DNA of 32,281 nucleotides from Spirochaetales bacterium. Its GTDB lineage: Bacteria > Spirochaetota > Spirochaetia > Treponematales > Treponemataceae. Of this stretch, positions 1 through 6,035 are shown one piece after another. The stretch spans positions 1 through 32,281 of the forward strand of contig QKAR01000088.1 of assembly GCA_003246335.1 (NCBI GenBank), read 5' to 3'. The notes under the pieces are model-generated. The model made no database searches and had not been told where the DNA came from. It saw only the letters and a program-made list of their open reading frames with translations. Made by a program: the position numbers and the translations under genes. Position 1 is the stretch's first letter, and each line of letters starts with the position of its first letter.

Positions 1-2
1 CA

Positions 3-662
3 TCGGGCGCCCTCGATTTTAGGCCTACCGCGGAGAAACGCCTCGATTCGCGATTCTCCGCTACCGGCTACCCGATCGCGATCGACGCGGGAAGCGCTCC
101 CGGGGTTCCATCGTTGAAAGGGACGCTCGCGGCGGACGGTACGGCATCGATCCTTCAAGACGGGACGTTGGCCGTCGACGCCACGTTGACCGTCAGGGGC
201 GCTACTTTTGGCCTTTCGGCGTTTGAGCCCGCTTTCGCCTACGATATGTATCGCCGCGCGCTCGCCAACGTGACGAACTTCGATCTCGCGGTTCGCGCCG
301 TTATTTCTCCCGATCGCGACGTTGACGTCGCGGTTGAGTCCGACGTAGACCGAGTCATAAACGCGGCGGTCCAAAAGGCCGTGGCCGAAAAAATCGGGGA
401 AGTACGGGCCGAAATCCGCAAGTACGCGGACTCCTGGATAGCCGAGCAAAAAACGGCGTACTCGGCGGAAATCGGAAAGTTTGACTCGGTTTCCTCCAAG
501 GCGACGTCCGCGCTGTCGGATATCGCCTCGGGGCAGAAATCGGTGGAAGCGAAGCGTTCCGAGCTTGAGGCCCGCGCGAAGCAACTCGCGACGGGCGGCG
601 CGACCGACGCGGCGAAAAAAGCGAGCTCATCCGCGTCGAGCACGGTAAAGAAATTGTTCTGA
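3..662 (+). CDS. C-terminal part of an uncharacterised coiled-coil protein (partial, 5' end outside window)
   Basis: The frame is open from the first bases of the window and stops at 660-662, so only the last 219 residues are present; an apparent TTG start at 114 is internal. The visible part has a beta-rich first half, then from about residue 120 a charged Ala/Glu/Lys-rich helical stretch that looks like a coiled coil, ending in a Ser/Ala/Lys tail (…STVKKLF). There is no catalytic motif. It resembles the C-terminal ends of large AsmA-like/TIGR03545-type proteins of spirochaetes, but that assignment is from memory and weak. It is followed at once by a strong bidirectional hairpin and faces prfC tail to tail. 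Confidence 0.6.
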   Translation, partial: SGALDFRPTAEKRLDSRFSATGYPIAIDAGSAPGVPSLKGTLAADGTASILQDGTLAVDATLTVRGATFGLSAFEPAFAYDMYRRALANVTNFDLAVRAVISPDRDVDVAVESDVDRVINAAVQKAVAEKIGEVRAEIRKYADSWIAEQKTAYSAEIGKFDSVSSKATSALSDIASGQKSVEAKRSELEARAKQLATGGATDAAKKASSSASSTVKKLF

Positions 663-682
663 GAGCGATCGCGAAAAAAAAG

Positions 683-714
683 AAAACCCCGCGGCAAAAT
701 CGCGGGGTTTTTTT
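683..714. terminator. Bidirectional intrinsic terminator
   Basis: An 11-bp stem (683-693 with 701-711, core CCCCGCG/CGCGGGG) with a 7-nt loop is followed by a T-run on the + strand and preceded by an A-rich run that gives a T-run on the minus strand. It lies between two converging genes and can terminate both the partial + gene and prfC. Confidence 0.85.
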
Positions 715-726
715 CTGGGAAAGGCG

Positions 727-2328
727 TCAGGCCCGACTTTCGACCATCTCGGACGTTTCGTAAAAACGTATGTCCGGGTTATTCGTTTGGATGCGGTTAA
801 AGCCCCACTCCGAATCCGAGACGAGCACGTAGTTGCCGCGAATGTCGACGAGGATGCGCCGGACGTTCGCGTCGACGAAAGCCTCAAGCTTTTTTTTGTC
901 GTCGCAGGCGAGCCAATGCGCGATCGATAAGTCGATAGGCTCGTACTTGCATGCGGCGTTGTATTCCGTCTCAAGGCGGGATTGCAGAACCTCGAGCTGA
1001 AGCTGTCCGACGACGCCGAGCACGCGGGCGTTCGGCTGATGGATTTTCGAGAAAATCTGGACGACGCCTTCCTCGGCGAGCTGGTCGAGCCCTTTGTGAT
1101 ATTGCTTTTCGCGCTCGGGATCGGCGTTCATTATCGACCTGAATATCTGCGGGGCGAAGCTCGGGATTCCCTTAAAGTGAACGCACTCGCCCTCGGTGAG
1201 CGTGTCCCCGATCTTAAAGGTTCCGGTATCGTGGAGGCCGATGATGTCCCCGGGCCACGCCTCGTCGATGATCTCGCGGTCTTGGCTCATGAACGCGGTC
1301 GGGTTCGCCGCGCGGAACGTTTTGTCCGCCCGGACGTGATAATACAGCGTATTGCGCTGAAACTTGCCCGACACGACGCGGAGGAACGCGATGCGGTCGC
1401 GGTGCTTTGGGTTCATGTTCGCGTGTATCTTGAACACGAAGCCGGAAAACTTCGCCTCTTCGGGAACGACGAGTCGCTCGTCGGCCTGTTTTGGTGTCGG
1501 TTCGGGAGCGAGCGTCACGAGGTTGTCGAGCAGTTCCCGCACGCCGAAATTGTTGAGCGCGGAGCCGAAAAAGACCGGCGTCGCCTTTCCCGCGAAGTAC
1601 TCGGCCTTATCGAACGGCGGGTATACCCCGGTTATCATCTCGATATCCTCGCGAAGCTTTCGCGCGAGCGATTCGCCGACGCGTACGTCTAGCTCGGGGT
1701 CGTTCACGTCGTCGATTTCCACGACGTCCACCGGGAGCGTCTCCTCTCCTGGCCTGAAGAGGTAGAGTCGCCTTTCGACGAGATTATAGACGCCCTTGAA
1801 GAGTTTTCCTTGCCCGACGGGCCAGGTGATCGGGCGAACCTCGACGGCGAGCTCCCGCTCGACTTCGTCGAGAAGCTCCATCGGGTCCTTGCCTTCGCGG
1901 TCAAGCTTGTTGACGAAGGTCGCGATCGGGGTCGCCCTCATGCGGCAAACCACGCACAGCTGTCGCGTTCGCTCCTCGACGCCCTTCACCGAGTCGATGA
2001 CCATCAGGGCCGAGTCAACCGCGGAAAGGCCGCGATAGGTATCCTCGGAAAAGTCCGCGTGACCCGGGGTGTCGAGGAGGTTTATCTTTCGGTTCTTGTA
2101 CTCAAAGCCCATGACGGACGTGGAGATCGAGATCCCGCGTTCCTGTTCCATTTTCATGAAGTCCGAAACGGCGGTTCGCGCGGTTTTACCGGATTTCACG
2201 GCGCCGGCGATATGGATTGCCCCTCCGAAAAGAAGGAGTTTTTCGGTTATGGTGGTCTTTCCGGCGTCGGGATGCGAGATAATCGCAAACGTGAGCCGTT
2301 TTCGGATTTGTTCGGTGAGTTCGGTCAT
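727..2328 (-). CDS. prfC: Peptide chain release factor 3 (RF3)
   Basis: This is a 533-residue translational GTPase that removes RF1/RF2 from the ribosome after peptide release. The G1 loop is SHPDAGKTT (residues 18-26, the RF3-type form rather than GHVDHGKT), the G3 motif is DTPGH (86-90) and G4 is NKLD (140-143). Length is close to the usual RF3 (about 530), and the C-terminal RF3 domain is present, with Q-L-Q-L-E-V followed by RLETEY. It is a single-gene unit ending at the shared terminator. The ATG has no Shine-Dalgarno; a -10-like hexamer TATGCT sits 8 nt upstream, so the mRNA may be leaderless. I see no truncation or frameshift. Confidence 0.97.
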   Translation of the reverse strand: MTELTEQIRKRLTFAIISHPDAGKTTITEKLLLFGGAIHIAGAVKSGKTARTAVSDFMKMEQERGISISTSVMGFEYKNRKINLLDTPGHADFSEDTYRGLSAVDSALMVIDSVKGVEERTRQLCVVCRMRATPIATFVNKLDREGKDPMELLDEVERELAVEVRPITWPVGQGKLFKGVYNLVERRLYLFRPGEETLPVDVVEIDDVNDPELDVRVGESLARKLREDIEMITGVYPPFDKAEYFAGKATPVFFGSALNNFGVRELLDNLVTLAPEPTPKQADERLVVPEEAKFSGFVFKIHANMNPKHRDRIAFLRVVSGKFQRNTLYYHVRADKTFRAANPTAFMSQDREIIDEAWPGDIIGLHDTGTFKIGDTLTEGECVHFKGIPSFAPQIFRSIMNADPEREKQYHKGLDQLAEEGVVQIFSKIHQPNARVLGVVGQLQLEVLQSRLETEYNAACKYEPIDLSIAHWLACDDKKKLEAFVDANVRRILVDIRGNYVLVSDSEWGFNRIQTNNPDIRFYETSEMVESRA

Positions 2329-2336
2329 AGGGCGTT

Positions 2337-2366
2337 AGCATATCCCGAAACGGCTCGCGCTTTCAA
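2337..2366 (-). promoter_or_regulatory. Putative prfC promoter, near-leaderless
   Basis: On the minus strand TTGAAA (2361-2366), an 18-bp spacer and TATGCT (2337-2342) lie 8 nt before the prfC ATG. Transcription would begin at or within a few bases of the start codon. Confidence 0.5.
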
Positions 2367-2390
2367 TCCGAGCCATCGTTTCGCCCGTCG

Positions 2391-2420
2391 TTGACCGATC
2401 GCGCGAAATCGGTGCATAAC
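2391..2420 (+). promoter_or_regulatory. Putative promoter of the AlaX-like gene, near-leaderless
   Basis: TTGACC (2391-2396), an 18-bp spacer and CATAAC (2415-2420) end 6 nt before the ATG at 2427. The TTG of the -35 box is also in frame with the gene and could be mistaken for its start codon. Confidence 0.45.
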
Positions 2421-2426
2421 GGTTTC

Positions 2427-2906
2427 ATGGAAAACGAACCGACGCTCAACGCCCACAATAAAGACGAGTATCCCCCCATGCATACGACTGAGCATATCTT
2501 AAATCAAACGATGGTTCGGCTGTTCGGCTGCCCTCGCTCGATGAACGCGCATATCGAGCGAAAAAAAAGCAAATGCGACTACGAACTTGCCGCTAACCCG
2601 ACGCCCGCCGAAGTGTCGGAGATTGAGCGAAGGGTAAACGAAGTTATCGCCTCACGCTTGCCGGTGACGACGGAGTACGTATCCCGGAGCCAGGCCGAAA
2701 AAATAGTTGACACGCGGAAACTTCCCGGAAACGTCTCAGAAACGCTCAGGATCGTGCGCGTGGGGGATTATGACGCGTGCGCCTGCATCGGCGCCCATGT
2801 GGCGAATACGTCGGAAATCGCCGGAAAATTCAGGATCGCGAGTTCCGATTGGAACGACGGTACGTGGCGCGTGCGTTTCCGGCTCGACGAATCCGACGGA
2901 AAGTAG
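2427..2906 (+). CDS. AlaX-like / SAD-domain aminoacyl-tRNA editing protein
   Basis: This 159-residue protein resembles the stand-alone second additional domain (SAD) found in alanyl- and threonyl-tRNA synthetases, which hydrolyses mischarged tRNA. The zinc-binding pattern is visible: HxxxH (H19, H23 in MHTTEHILNQ) and CxxxH (C120, H124 in CACIGAHV), followed by the usual T-x-E-I-x-x-F-R segment. No synthetase catalytic domain is fused to it. I chose the ATG at 2427 because the protein then starts a few residues before the YPPMHT segment, as in relatives; an upstream TTG (2391) looks like a promoter element. It converges on the YbaK-like gene. Which tRNA it edits cannot be read from the sequence. 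Confidence 0.85.
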   Translation: MENEPTLNAHNKDEYPPMHTTEHILNQTMVRLFGCPRSMNAHIERKKSKCDYELAANPTPAEVSEIERRVNEVIASRLPVTTEYVSRSQAEKIVDTRKLPGNVSETLRIVRVGDYDACACIGAHVANTSEIAGKFRIASSDWNDGTWRVRFRLDESDGK

Positions 2907-2931
2907 GCCCAATCGAGAATCCAAAGACTTC

Positions 2932-2953
2932 TCCGTTCGCGTTTGAGAACGGA
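2932..2953. terminator. Weak hairpin between convergent genes
   Basis: A 7-bp perfect stem, TCCGTTC (2932-2938) and GAACGGA (2947-2953), lies in the 61-bp gap between two converging genes. There is no clear U-run on either strand, so terminator activity is only a possibility. Confidence 0.3.
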
Positions 2954-2967
2954 CTCTGGGCTTTGCC

Positions 2968-3459
2968 TTAAACGAGGCCCGCGGACTCGGCGGCTTTTTG
3001 CTTGCAGACGTCGACCCATTTTCTCGGTTTCGCGAGTCGCTCTAGTTCTTCGCAATTGAGCTCAATCGCGGAATTCGCGCTACCGCACGCGGGAAAAACG
3101 GTATCGAAGCGCCGGAGCGACTCGTCCAAGTATATTTCAACGCCCTCGTTCACTCCAAACGGACAGACCCCGCCGACCTCATGGCCAATGAGCAGCCCGA
3201 CTTCCTCATGTTCAAGCATGCGCGCCTTGCATTGGAATTCATCCCGATATTTCTTATTGTCGACTTTGACGTCGCCGGCCGCGACTACGAGGATTGCGCG
3301 TTCGTCAATTTTGAACGAAAGCGTTTTCGCGATTCGCGCTTCTTCTGTCCCTAGGGCTTTCGCCGCCAACTCGACCGTGGCGCTCGACACCTCAAATTCC
3401 CGTATGGCCCCATCCTTTCCCCATTCCTGCAAGTACTTTCTCGCTTTTTCGATTCCCAT
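2968..3459 (-). CDS. YbaK/EbsC-family aminoacyl-tRNA deacylase
   Basis: This 163-residue single-domain protein is of the YbaK/ProX editing family, which deacylates mischarged tRNA such as Cys-tRNA(Pro). The conserved lysine is present (K45 in RIAKTLSFK), as are the VVAAGDVKVD strand, the GLLIGHEVGGVCPFG loop and the FPACGSANSAIEL segment. Length matches the family (about 155-165). The specific substrate (Cys, Ala, Ser or others) cannot be assigned. It is convergent with the AlaX-like gene and divergent from the CMD/PadR pair. No Shine-Dalgarno precedes the ATG; a -10-like TATACC ends 6 nt before it. Confidence 0.92.
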   Translation of the reverse strand: MGIEKARKYLQEWGKDGAIREFEVSSATVELAAKALGTEEARIAKTLSFKIDERAILVVAAGDVKVDNKKYRDEFQCKARMLEHEEVGLLIGHEVGGVCPFGVNEGVEIYLDESLRRFDTVFPACGSANSAIELNCEELERLAKPRKWVDVCKQKAAESAGLV

Positions 3460-3465
3460 TGAACG

Positions 3466-3494
3466 GGTATACGCTTTTTTATCGTCTTCGTGAA
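3466..3494 (-). promoter_or_regulatory. Putative promoter of the YbaK-like gene
   Basis: On the minus strand TTCACG (3489-3494), a 17-bp spacer and TATACC (3466-3471) end 6 nt before the ATG, again suggesting a leaderless transcript. Confidence 0.4.
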
Positions 3495-3517
3495 CCCTTG
3501 CTTTCGATGATTATTTT

Positions 3518-3552
3518 CACCTACACTACTATACAGAATAGTAGTGTAGGTG
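3518..3552. promoter_or_regulatory. Perfect 15-5-15 bp inverted repeat, candidate PadR operator
   Basis: CACCTACACTACTAT (3518-3532) and its exact reverse complement (3538-3552) flank 5 nt. It lies 39 bp before the CMD-family gene that is followed by a padR-type regulator, and upstream of the divergent YbaK-like gene. Its symmetry and position suit an autoregulatory operator. It is not a typical terminator because no gene ends upstream of it. Confidence 0.55.
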
Positions 3553-3591
3553 ATAGTTTTTGGTGACAGAAAAGGTAAAAGGAGAGAGGGC

Positions 3592-3903
3592 ATGAATACG
3601 GTAAGTGAAGGATTTATGGCTTTCATGAAGGAATCTGGAGCGGTTGGCGACGCGTTTATGGCGTTGACGAAGACCGAAAGCGAGAAAAGCGCGCTCGACG
3701 AAAAAACGCAGGAACTGGCCTATATCGCGGTTCTCGCGGCCACTCGGATGAGCGGCGGTCTCGGTTTTCACGTCACGAGGGCGAAACAGCTTGGCGCCAC
3801 GCGGGACGAGGTGAAATCCGCCTTGCTCGTCGGGCTTCCGGCGGTCGGCCTCGCCGTCACGGAAAATTTCGCGCTTGCCCTTTCGGCGTACGATGCGCCG
3901 TAA
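3592..3903 (+). CDS. Carboxymuconolactone decarboxylase (CMD/AhpD-like) family protein
   Basis: This small all-helical protein (103 residues) has the family segment 'ELAYIAVLAATRMSGG…H…AKQLGATRDEVKSALL', in which the His and the G-A-T-x-D-E-V turn are typical. The two cysteines of the AhpD redox centre (CxxCxxxH) are absent; the positions read Met and Gly. A thiol peroxidase-partner role is therefore unlikely and the activity is unknown. The ATG at 3592 is preceded by GGAG (3581-3584). It overlaps the following padR gene by 11 bp, so the two are co-transcribed, probably under the inverted repeat at 3518-3552. Confidence 0.85.
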   Translation: MNTVSEGFMAFMKESGAVGDAFMALTKTESEKSALDEKTQELAYIAVLAATRMSGGLGFHVTRAKQLGATRDEVKSALLVGLPAVGLAVTENFALALSAYDAP

Positions 3904-4450
3904 TATCCCGATTTCGACGGTGGACATCGTTTTGCTCGGGATCCTCGCCGAGGGCCCGCGCGGCGCGTACGAGATCCAGAAAATGATCGAATTCCGGAAT
4001 TTGCAGGATTGGGTACGGGTAAGCGCGCCGGCGGCGTACAAGAAATTGCTCAAGCTCGAGGCGGACGGCCACGTGGAGGGGAAAGCTCAGCGGGAAGGGC
4101 GCATGCCGGAGAAAACGATATACTCGATCACCGACAAAGGCCGCCAATATTTTCGCTCGCTCATGAGCATGGCGGCCTCCGAACCGGCGCTCGCGCTATT
4201 CGACTTTAACGCCGTCATCGCGAACCTTTCTCGCGTGAGCCCGTACGAGGCCCGCGTCCTGCTCGAAAGCGTTCGCGCGGGCTTGCGGGCGAGTAAGGAG
4301 CGGGTCTCTGCGCACGTTCCGCTCCGCGCCGATATTCCGTTGCGGGGCCGCGCGATAATGGATCAGCAGATCCGCGTGTATGACGCCCTTCTCGCGTGGC
4401 TCGACGAGTACGAGGCCCCTATCCTCGCCGAGCTCGCGGGAAATTCCTAA
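3893..4450 (+). CDS. PadR-family transcriptional regulator
   Basis: This 185-residue protein has an N-terminal winged helix (residues about 8-85: TVDIVLLGILAEGPRGAYEIQKMI … APAAYKKLLKLEADGHVEG … KTIYSITDKGRQYF) typical of PadR. The C-terminal helical half (about 95-180) fits the PadR dimerisation region (Vir_act_alpha_C-like). The start is the ATG at 3893, 11 bp inside the preceding CMD gene; a TTG 18 bp further upstream is less likely. It probably represses its own operon through the nearby inverted repeat. The effector is unknown. It converges on the transporter gene with only 11 bp between the stops and no terminator. Confidence 0.9.
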   Translation: MRRNIPISTVDIVLLGILAEGPRGAYEIQKMIEFRNLQDWVRVSAPAAYKKLLKLEADGHVEGKAQREGRMPEKTIYSITDKGRQYFRSLMSMAASEPALALFDFNAVIANLSRVSPYEARVLLESVRAGLRASKERVSAHVPLRADIPLRGRAIMDQQIRVYDALLAWLDEYEAPILAELAGNS

Positions 4451-4461
4451 TGCTCGCTCGG

Positions 4462-5760
4462 TCAGGTCCGCCAAACGAGCCAGACGAAGGCCGCCGCGGC
4501 GGCGGTCGTGATGAGCGTGAAGGGAAGGCCGATCTTGAGCCAATCGACGAAACTCATTTTGATGCCCTGCTTTTTTACGAGTCCGACGGCGACGACGTTC
4601 GCCGAGGCCCCGAACGGGGTAAGGTTCCCTCCGAGGCATGAGCCGACGAGCAGCGCGAACATATAGAGTTCCGGCTTTAGGCTGAGCGCGGCGGCGAGAT
4701 GCGCGGCGACCGGCAGCATGACGATGATGTAGGGTACGTTGTCCACGAAGCCGGAAAGGACGACCGAGACGGCGAGGATAACGAGAAAGCCCAGGAATAC
4801 GTTTCCTCCGACGACCTTTCCTAAGAATGCCGCGAATTGCTCAAGCAAACCCGTGTCGGAAACCGCGCCGACGACGATGAAAATGCCGATGAGAAACGCG
4901 ATCGTCTCCCAGTCGAGATCCTTAATCATCTTGACGGTATCGCTCGGGCTTTCTTTGCGCACGAATCGGTACCACAGGACCCCGACGGTCCCGAGCGCGA
5001 ACACGATATAGCCCGAAGTCATCGAAAGGCCGGTGTGGAAAAATGAACTCACCGCGAGCCCAAGGATCATTAGGATGAGAAGGACCGAAGGTACGAACGA
5101 AAGGATCGGCTCCCGCTCGATTTCGATCTTGGTGTTCTGGCGCGAAAAGTATGCGTAAAAGTAAATCGCGCCGGCGAGCATCCCGACCTGCACGGCGAAG
5201 AAAATCGAGGGGCGTCCCGCGTACCAGAAAAAGTCGTTAAAGCCATAATGAGCGAACGTCGCGAAAATCATCGAGGGCGGATCGCCGACGAGGGTCGCCG
5301 TTCCCTGAAGGTTCGCCATTACCGCGAGGCCGACCATGAAGTACGTGGGGTCGAGCTTGAGCTTTTTGGAGAGCGCGAGCGCGATCGGCGCCATGACGAG
5401 TACCGTGGCGACGTTCTCGACGAACGCGGAGATCAAGCCGGTCATGACCAATATCGCGACGATTGCGACGCCGACGTTGGGCGACTTATCGACGATGCTG
5501 TCGGCGATGCGGGCCGGTACGCGCGAGTATATGAAAAGTTCCGCGATGGCGAGGCTCCCGATATAAATGAGCATCACCGACCAGTTAACGTAGCTCGTCA
5601 CTGCCTTGAGCACGGTGATTTGCTCGTTGCCGAAGGCGGCCCCAAGCGCGAGAGCGACGGCCGCGGCCCCGAGCGTCGCCCACGCCTTGCGGTGCGGGAA
5701 CACGATTACGATCACGTACATGACGACGGCGGCGGCCAGGATGAGCCATTTCAGTTCCAT
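4462..5760 (-). CDS. ArsB/NhaD-family (ion transporter superfamily) membrane transporter, probably Mn2+-responsive
   Basis: This is a 432-residue integral membrane protein with about 11-12 hydrophobic segments and the inverted-repeat layout of the IT superfamily. The paired motifs are visible: AFVENVATVLVMAPIA in the first half with its partner GFVDNVPYIIVMLPVAAHL in the second, and the re-entrant loops NLQGTATLVGDPPSMI and CLGGNLTPFGASANVVAVG. Family members move arsenite, Na+/H+, citrate or other anions. The leader carries a Mn2+-sensing yybP-ykoY riboswitch, so I infer a role in Mn2+ (or Mn-linked ion) export. The ATG at 5760 is chosen over an upstream ATG at 5805 because GGAG lies 8 nt before it and the upstream start falls inside the riboswitch terminator. 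Confidence 0.93.
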   Translation of the reverse strand: MELKWLILAAAVVMYVIVIVFPHRKAWATLGAAAVALALGAAFGNEQITVLKAVTSYVNWSVMLIYIGSLAIAELFIYSRVPARIADSIVDKSPNVGVAIVAILVMTGLISAFVENVATVLVMAPIALALSKKLKLDPTYFMVGLAVMANLQGTATLVGDPPSMIFATFAHYGFNDFFWYAGRPSIFFAVQVGMLAGAIYFYAYFSRQNTKIEIEREPILSFVPSVLLILMILGLAVSSFFHTGLSMTSGYIVFALGTVGVLWYRFVRKESPSDTVKMIKDLDWETIAFLIGIFIVVGAVSDTGLLEQFAAFLGKVVGGNVFLGFLVILAVSVVLSGFVDNVPYIIVMLPVAAHLAAALSLKPELYMFALLVGSCLGGNLTPFGASANVVAVGLVKKQGIKMSFVDWLKIGLPFTLITTAAAAAFVWLVWRT

Positions 5761-5803
5761 AAAGAAGACTCCTTTTCCGAACGGTATAAGACCGGGTTTA
5801 GCC

Positions 5804-5855
5804 AAAAAAAAGACCTTTCGCGCGGGACGGTTTTGATCATCCAGCGCGAAAGGTC
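5804..5855 (-). terminator. Riboswitch expression platform: intrinsic terminator
   Basis: Read on the minus strand, a 12-bp GC-rich stem (GACCTTTCGCGC, 5844-5855, with its exact complement at 5812-5823) is followed by eight U (5804-5811). The 5' arm contains the 3' strand of aptamer helix P1, so the terminator and the ligand-bound aptamer are mutually exclusive. Confidence 0.85.
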
Positions 5856-5957
5856 TTGTTTCTTCGGGCCGAGGCCCGAAGCCGCGGAACCAGACGCGCG
5901 ATATTGCAGCGACGCCGGTTGTTGATTCCGCGAGTGTAACTACTCCCCTTTCGGTAG
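5844..5957 (-). ncRNA. yybP-ykoY manganese riboswitch aptamer
   Basis: On the minus strand the leader holds the two conserved signatures of this riboswitch class: GGGGAGUAG (5940-5948) and CAAGACCUUU (5849-5858). Helix P1 is CGAAAGG (5947-5953) with CCUUUCG (5847-5853). A 10-bp helix, CGCGGAAUCA (5923-5932) with UGGUUCCGCG (5883-5892), forms the central arm, and a 7-bp hairpin with a CUCG loop (5863-5880) the last arm. Ligand-stabilised P1 sequesters the 5' arm of the terminator, so Mn2+ should turn the downstream transporter on. A promoter sits at exactly the right distance for transcription to start near 5956. Confidence 0.88.
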
Positions 5958-5962
5958 GTTAA

Positions 5963-5991
5963 ACAATAGCCAAAGGCGCTTCGCTGGTCAA
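5963..5991 (-). promoter_or_regulatory. Promoter of the riboswitch-transporter unit
   Basis: Minus strand TTGACC (5986-5991), a 17-bp spacer and TATTGT (5963-5968) predict a start near 5956, which coincides with the 5' end of the aptamer. Confidence 0.65.
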
Positions 5992-6035
5992 GCGGTCGCG
6001 CGCGGGATACAGTACAGGAATAAGGACCGAACGTA

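Noticed and set aside
2391-2426. Upstream TTG start for the AlaX-like protein
   Set aside because: The TTG is part of a TTGACC -35 hexamer at correct distance from a -10, and the added residues are not conserved-looking.
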